Shown here piece by piece: positions 62,949 through 64,000 of a stretch of DNA of 64,000 nt; positions within the stretch are counted from its first letter, which is position 1; each line of letters starts with the position of its first letter. This DNA is from a bacterium D16-76. Lineage in GTDB: Bacteria > Bacillota > Clostridia > Oscillospirales > Acutalibacteraceae. The notes below the pieces were generated by a model. That model ran no database searches and was not told where the DNA came from. It saw only the letters and a list, made by a program, of their open reading frames with translations. Made by a program: the position numbers and the translations under genes. The stretch spans positions 1 through 64,000 of the forward strand of contig QZEE01000021.1 of NCBI GenBank assembly GCA_009917445.1, given 5' to 3'.

Positions 62949-63173
62949 ATGAGTATGCTGGACCGAATCGCTTTGACCCTTACCGTAGTGGGCGGCATAA
63001 ACTGGGGCCTGGTGGGTATTTTCCGTTTTGACCTGGTGGCCTGGCTGTGCGGCGGGCAGACCGCCGTGCTGGCCCGGGTAATCTTCACGTTGATAGCCAT
63101 CTGTGCCCTGTGGTGCCTGGCGCTGGTTTTCCGCAGCCAAGACGACGGCTACCGGGAAAGCGTACGCAGCTAA
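62949..63173 (+). CDS. DUF378 family small membrane protein
   Basis: A 74-residue protein with two membrane helices and the DUF378 pattern LTVVGGINWGLVGIFRFDLV. Found in many Firmicutes; function unknown. ATG 62949 has AGAGGGGG upstream. Confidence 0.88.
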   Translation: MSMLDRIALTLTVVGGINWGLVGIFRFDLVAWLCGGQTAVLARVIFTLIAICALWCLALVFRSQDDGYRESVRS

Positions 63174-63206
63174 AGGCCCCTTGTACCCAAAAGGGGCAAG
63201 CACAGA

Positions 63207-63242
63207 AAAGGGCCGACATCCACAGGACGCCGGCCCTTTTTT
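63207..63242. terminator. Bidirectional terminator
   Basis: AAAAGGGCCG and CGGCCCTTTTTT form a hairpin with T/A runs on both sides; shared by the DUF378 gene and the minus-strand isomerase gene. Confidence 0.85.
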
Positions 63243-63262
63243 CTATACTTATGGCTCTATAC

Positions 63263-64000
63263 TTATGGCGTGGGCTCCGCAAAAGCGGGCTGAGCACGCA
63301 GCCACTCCACAGAAGCCTGCAAAGCCGTCCACATATTTTCCACGCCATAGTGCTCAATGGTGCACACGCCCTCGTAGCCGTCCCGCCCCAGCCGGGCCAG
63401 CAGCTCTCCCATCCTCAGTTCCCCTTTGCCCACTGGCACCGGGTAAAGGGTCTGGCCGTCCGCCGCAGCGGTAGTGTGGGCGCCCCAGGCCGGGGTGTAG
63501 CCCCTGTCCTTTAAGTGCACATGGCCTATCCGATCCTTAAACCCCTCATAAGCCGCCAACTCATCCTCGGCCACCACCCGGAAATTTCCCGTATCAAAGC
63601 AGCAGCCCAGCCCCGGGCAGCGGTCCAAAAAGTACCGTACCCCTTCTGTATTAGAAAAAGGCGCCAAGGGGCTGTCATATTCCTCCATTACCAGGCTAAC
63701 CCCATATCCCCCGGCCAATTCCGCCAGACGGTTCACGCCGCCGGCCATGCGTTCCCTCTGCCGTTCCCGCTCTTGGGGGGAGTCCCCCTCCCCCCAAAAC
63801 CCCGGGATCACCAGCAGCTTTTTCACCCCCAAAAAGCGTGCCGCCTCCAAAGTAGGGCCGCTTTGCTTCTCTATATCCCCGTCCCGGCCGAAATCAAAAT
63901 AGGCCGGCATAGAGGAAATACCCAGCCCCACGTAGCTGAGCTCGTGGCCCAACACGTCCTCCTGCCCCAAAGCGTTGTTCTGGGAAACCTCCACATAGGT
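63263..64000 (-). CDS. Sugar phosphate isomerase/epimerase, TIM barrel (AP endonuclease 2-like), partial
   Basis: The visible 244 residues match the xylose-isomerase-like TIM-barrel family: LVMEEYDSP, CFDTGNF, GHVHLKDRG and CTIEHYG carry the metal-binding Glu, Asp, His and Glu. The N-terminus runs off the window at 64000 and the gene is incomplete here. Substrate unknown; relatives isomerise sugar acids or keto sugars. Confidence 0.85.
   Translation of the reverse strand, partial: TYVEVSQNNALGQEDVLGHELSYVGLGISSMPAYFDFGRDGDIEKQSGPTLEAARFLGVKKLLVIPGFWGEGDSPQERERQRERMAGGVNRLAELAGGYGVSLVMEEYDSPLAPFSNTEGVRYFLDRCPGLGCCFDTGNFRVVAEDELAAYEGFKDRIGHVHLKDRGYTPAWGAHTTAAADGQTLYPVPVGKGELRMGELLARLGRDGYEGVCTIEHYGVENMWTALQASVEWLRAQPAFAEPTP

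Overview
The window looks like the chromosome of an anaerobic, endospore-forming, motile gut Clostridium-class Firmicute, probably Oscillospirales/Ruminococcaceae-like. The evidence is a SpoIIID sequence, a T-box leader near alaS, Cof-type HAD, LytTR and hybrid-kinase signalling, flagellin with CsrA, and a GC-rich backbone (placement inferred from gene content only). No rRNA, tRNA or CRISPR array was recognised.

Main result: spoIIID, the mother-cell sporulation regulator, is cut in two. Codons 1-36 plus the first base of the His37 codon lie at 20918-21026, and the rest lies on the same strand at 55462-55602. Joining the halves at the shared 6-bp core TACATA restores an uninterrupted 82-codon SpoIIID. 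The ~34.4 kb between them is an integrated mobile element whose large serine recombinase (53931-55466) ends inside the right junction. This is the layout of skin-type developmental intervening elements, here in spoIIID.

Layout. (a) 1-3670, minus strand: a decayed exopolysaccharide operon (Wzz/Wzx chimera, metallophosphoesterase, initiating sugar transferase, AP2/zinc-repeat protein). (b) 3700-4842: an 18-bp inverted repeat flanks a promoter-bearing segment beside a tyrosine recombinase, forming a probable phase-variable promoter switch for (a). (c) 5074-13166: FMN-binding lipoprotein, chemoreceptor and two hybrid sensor kinases. (d) 13269-20689: HAD phosphatase, broken MATE genes, xylulokinase and a three-gene LytTR two-component operon. 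(e) 20918-55602: the spoIIID-interrupting element.

The element carries an IS21 remnant and a more AT-rich minus-strand glycan cluster. That cluster contains a CDP-yersiniose-type dideoxysugar branch, dTDP-sugar genes, an IspD-like cytidylyltransferase, an APS kinase, a sulfotransferase-like protein and two radical SAM enzymes. Beyond it lie flagellin, CsrA, a Hin-like invertase, a large DxDGD polymerase related to cellular RNA-dependent RNA polymerases and YonO, a RepA-like ATPase, mobC/mobA/mobB, a HepT-MntA toxin-antitoxin pair and the recombinase. (f) 55671-64000: HIT protein, alaS with a T-box leader, a penicillin-binding protein, a split TauE/SafE pair, a DUF378 protein and a partial TIM-barrel isomerase.

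How they work together (inference): the element looks like a mobilizable genomic island whose cargo re-equips the flagellum (flagellin, its glycan and its translational regulator). Because SpoIIID acts only in the terminal mother cell, excision there could restore sporulation without losing the island from the germ line. Three genes in the left flank are out of frame at homopolymer runs; these may be phase-variation tracts, pseudogenes or assembly errors.
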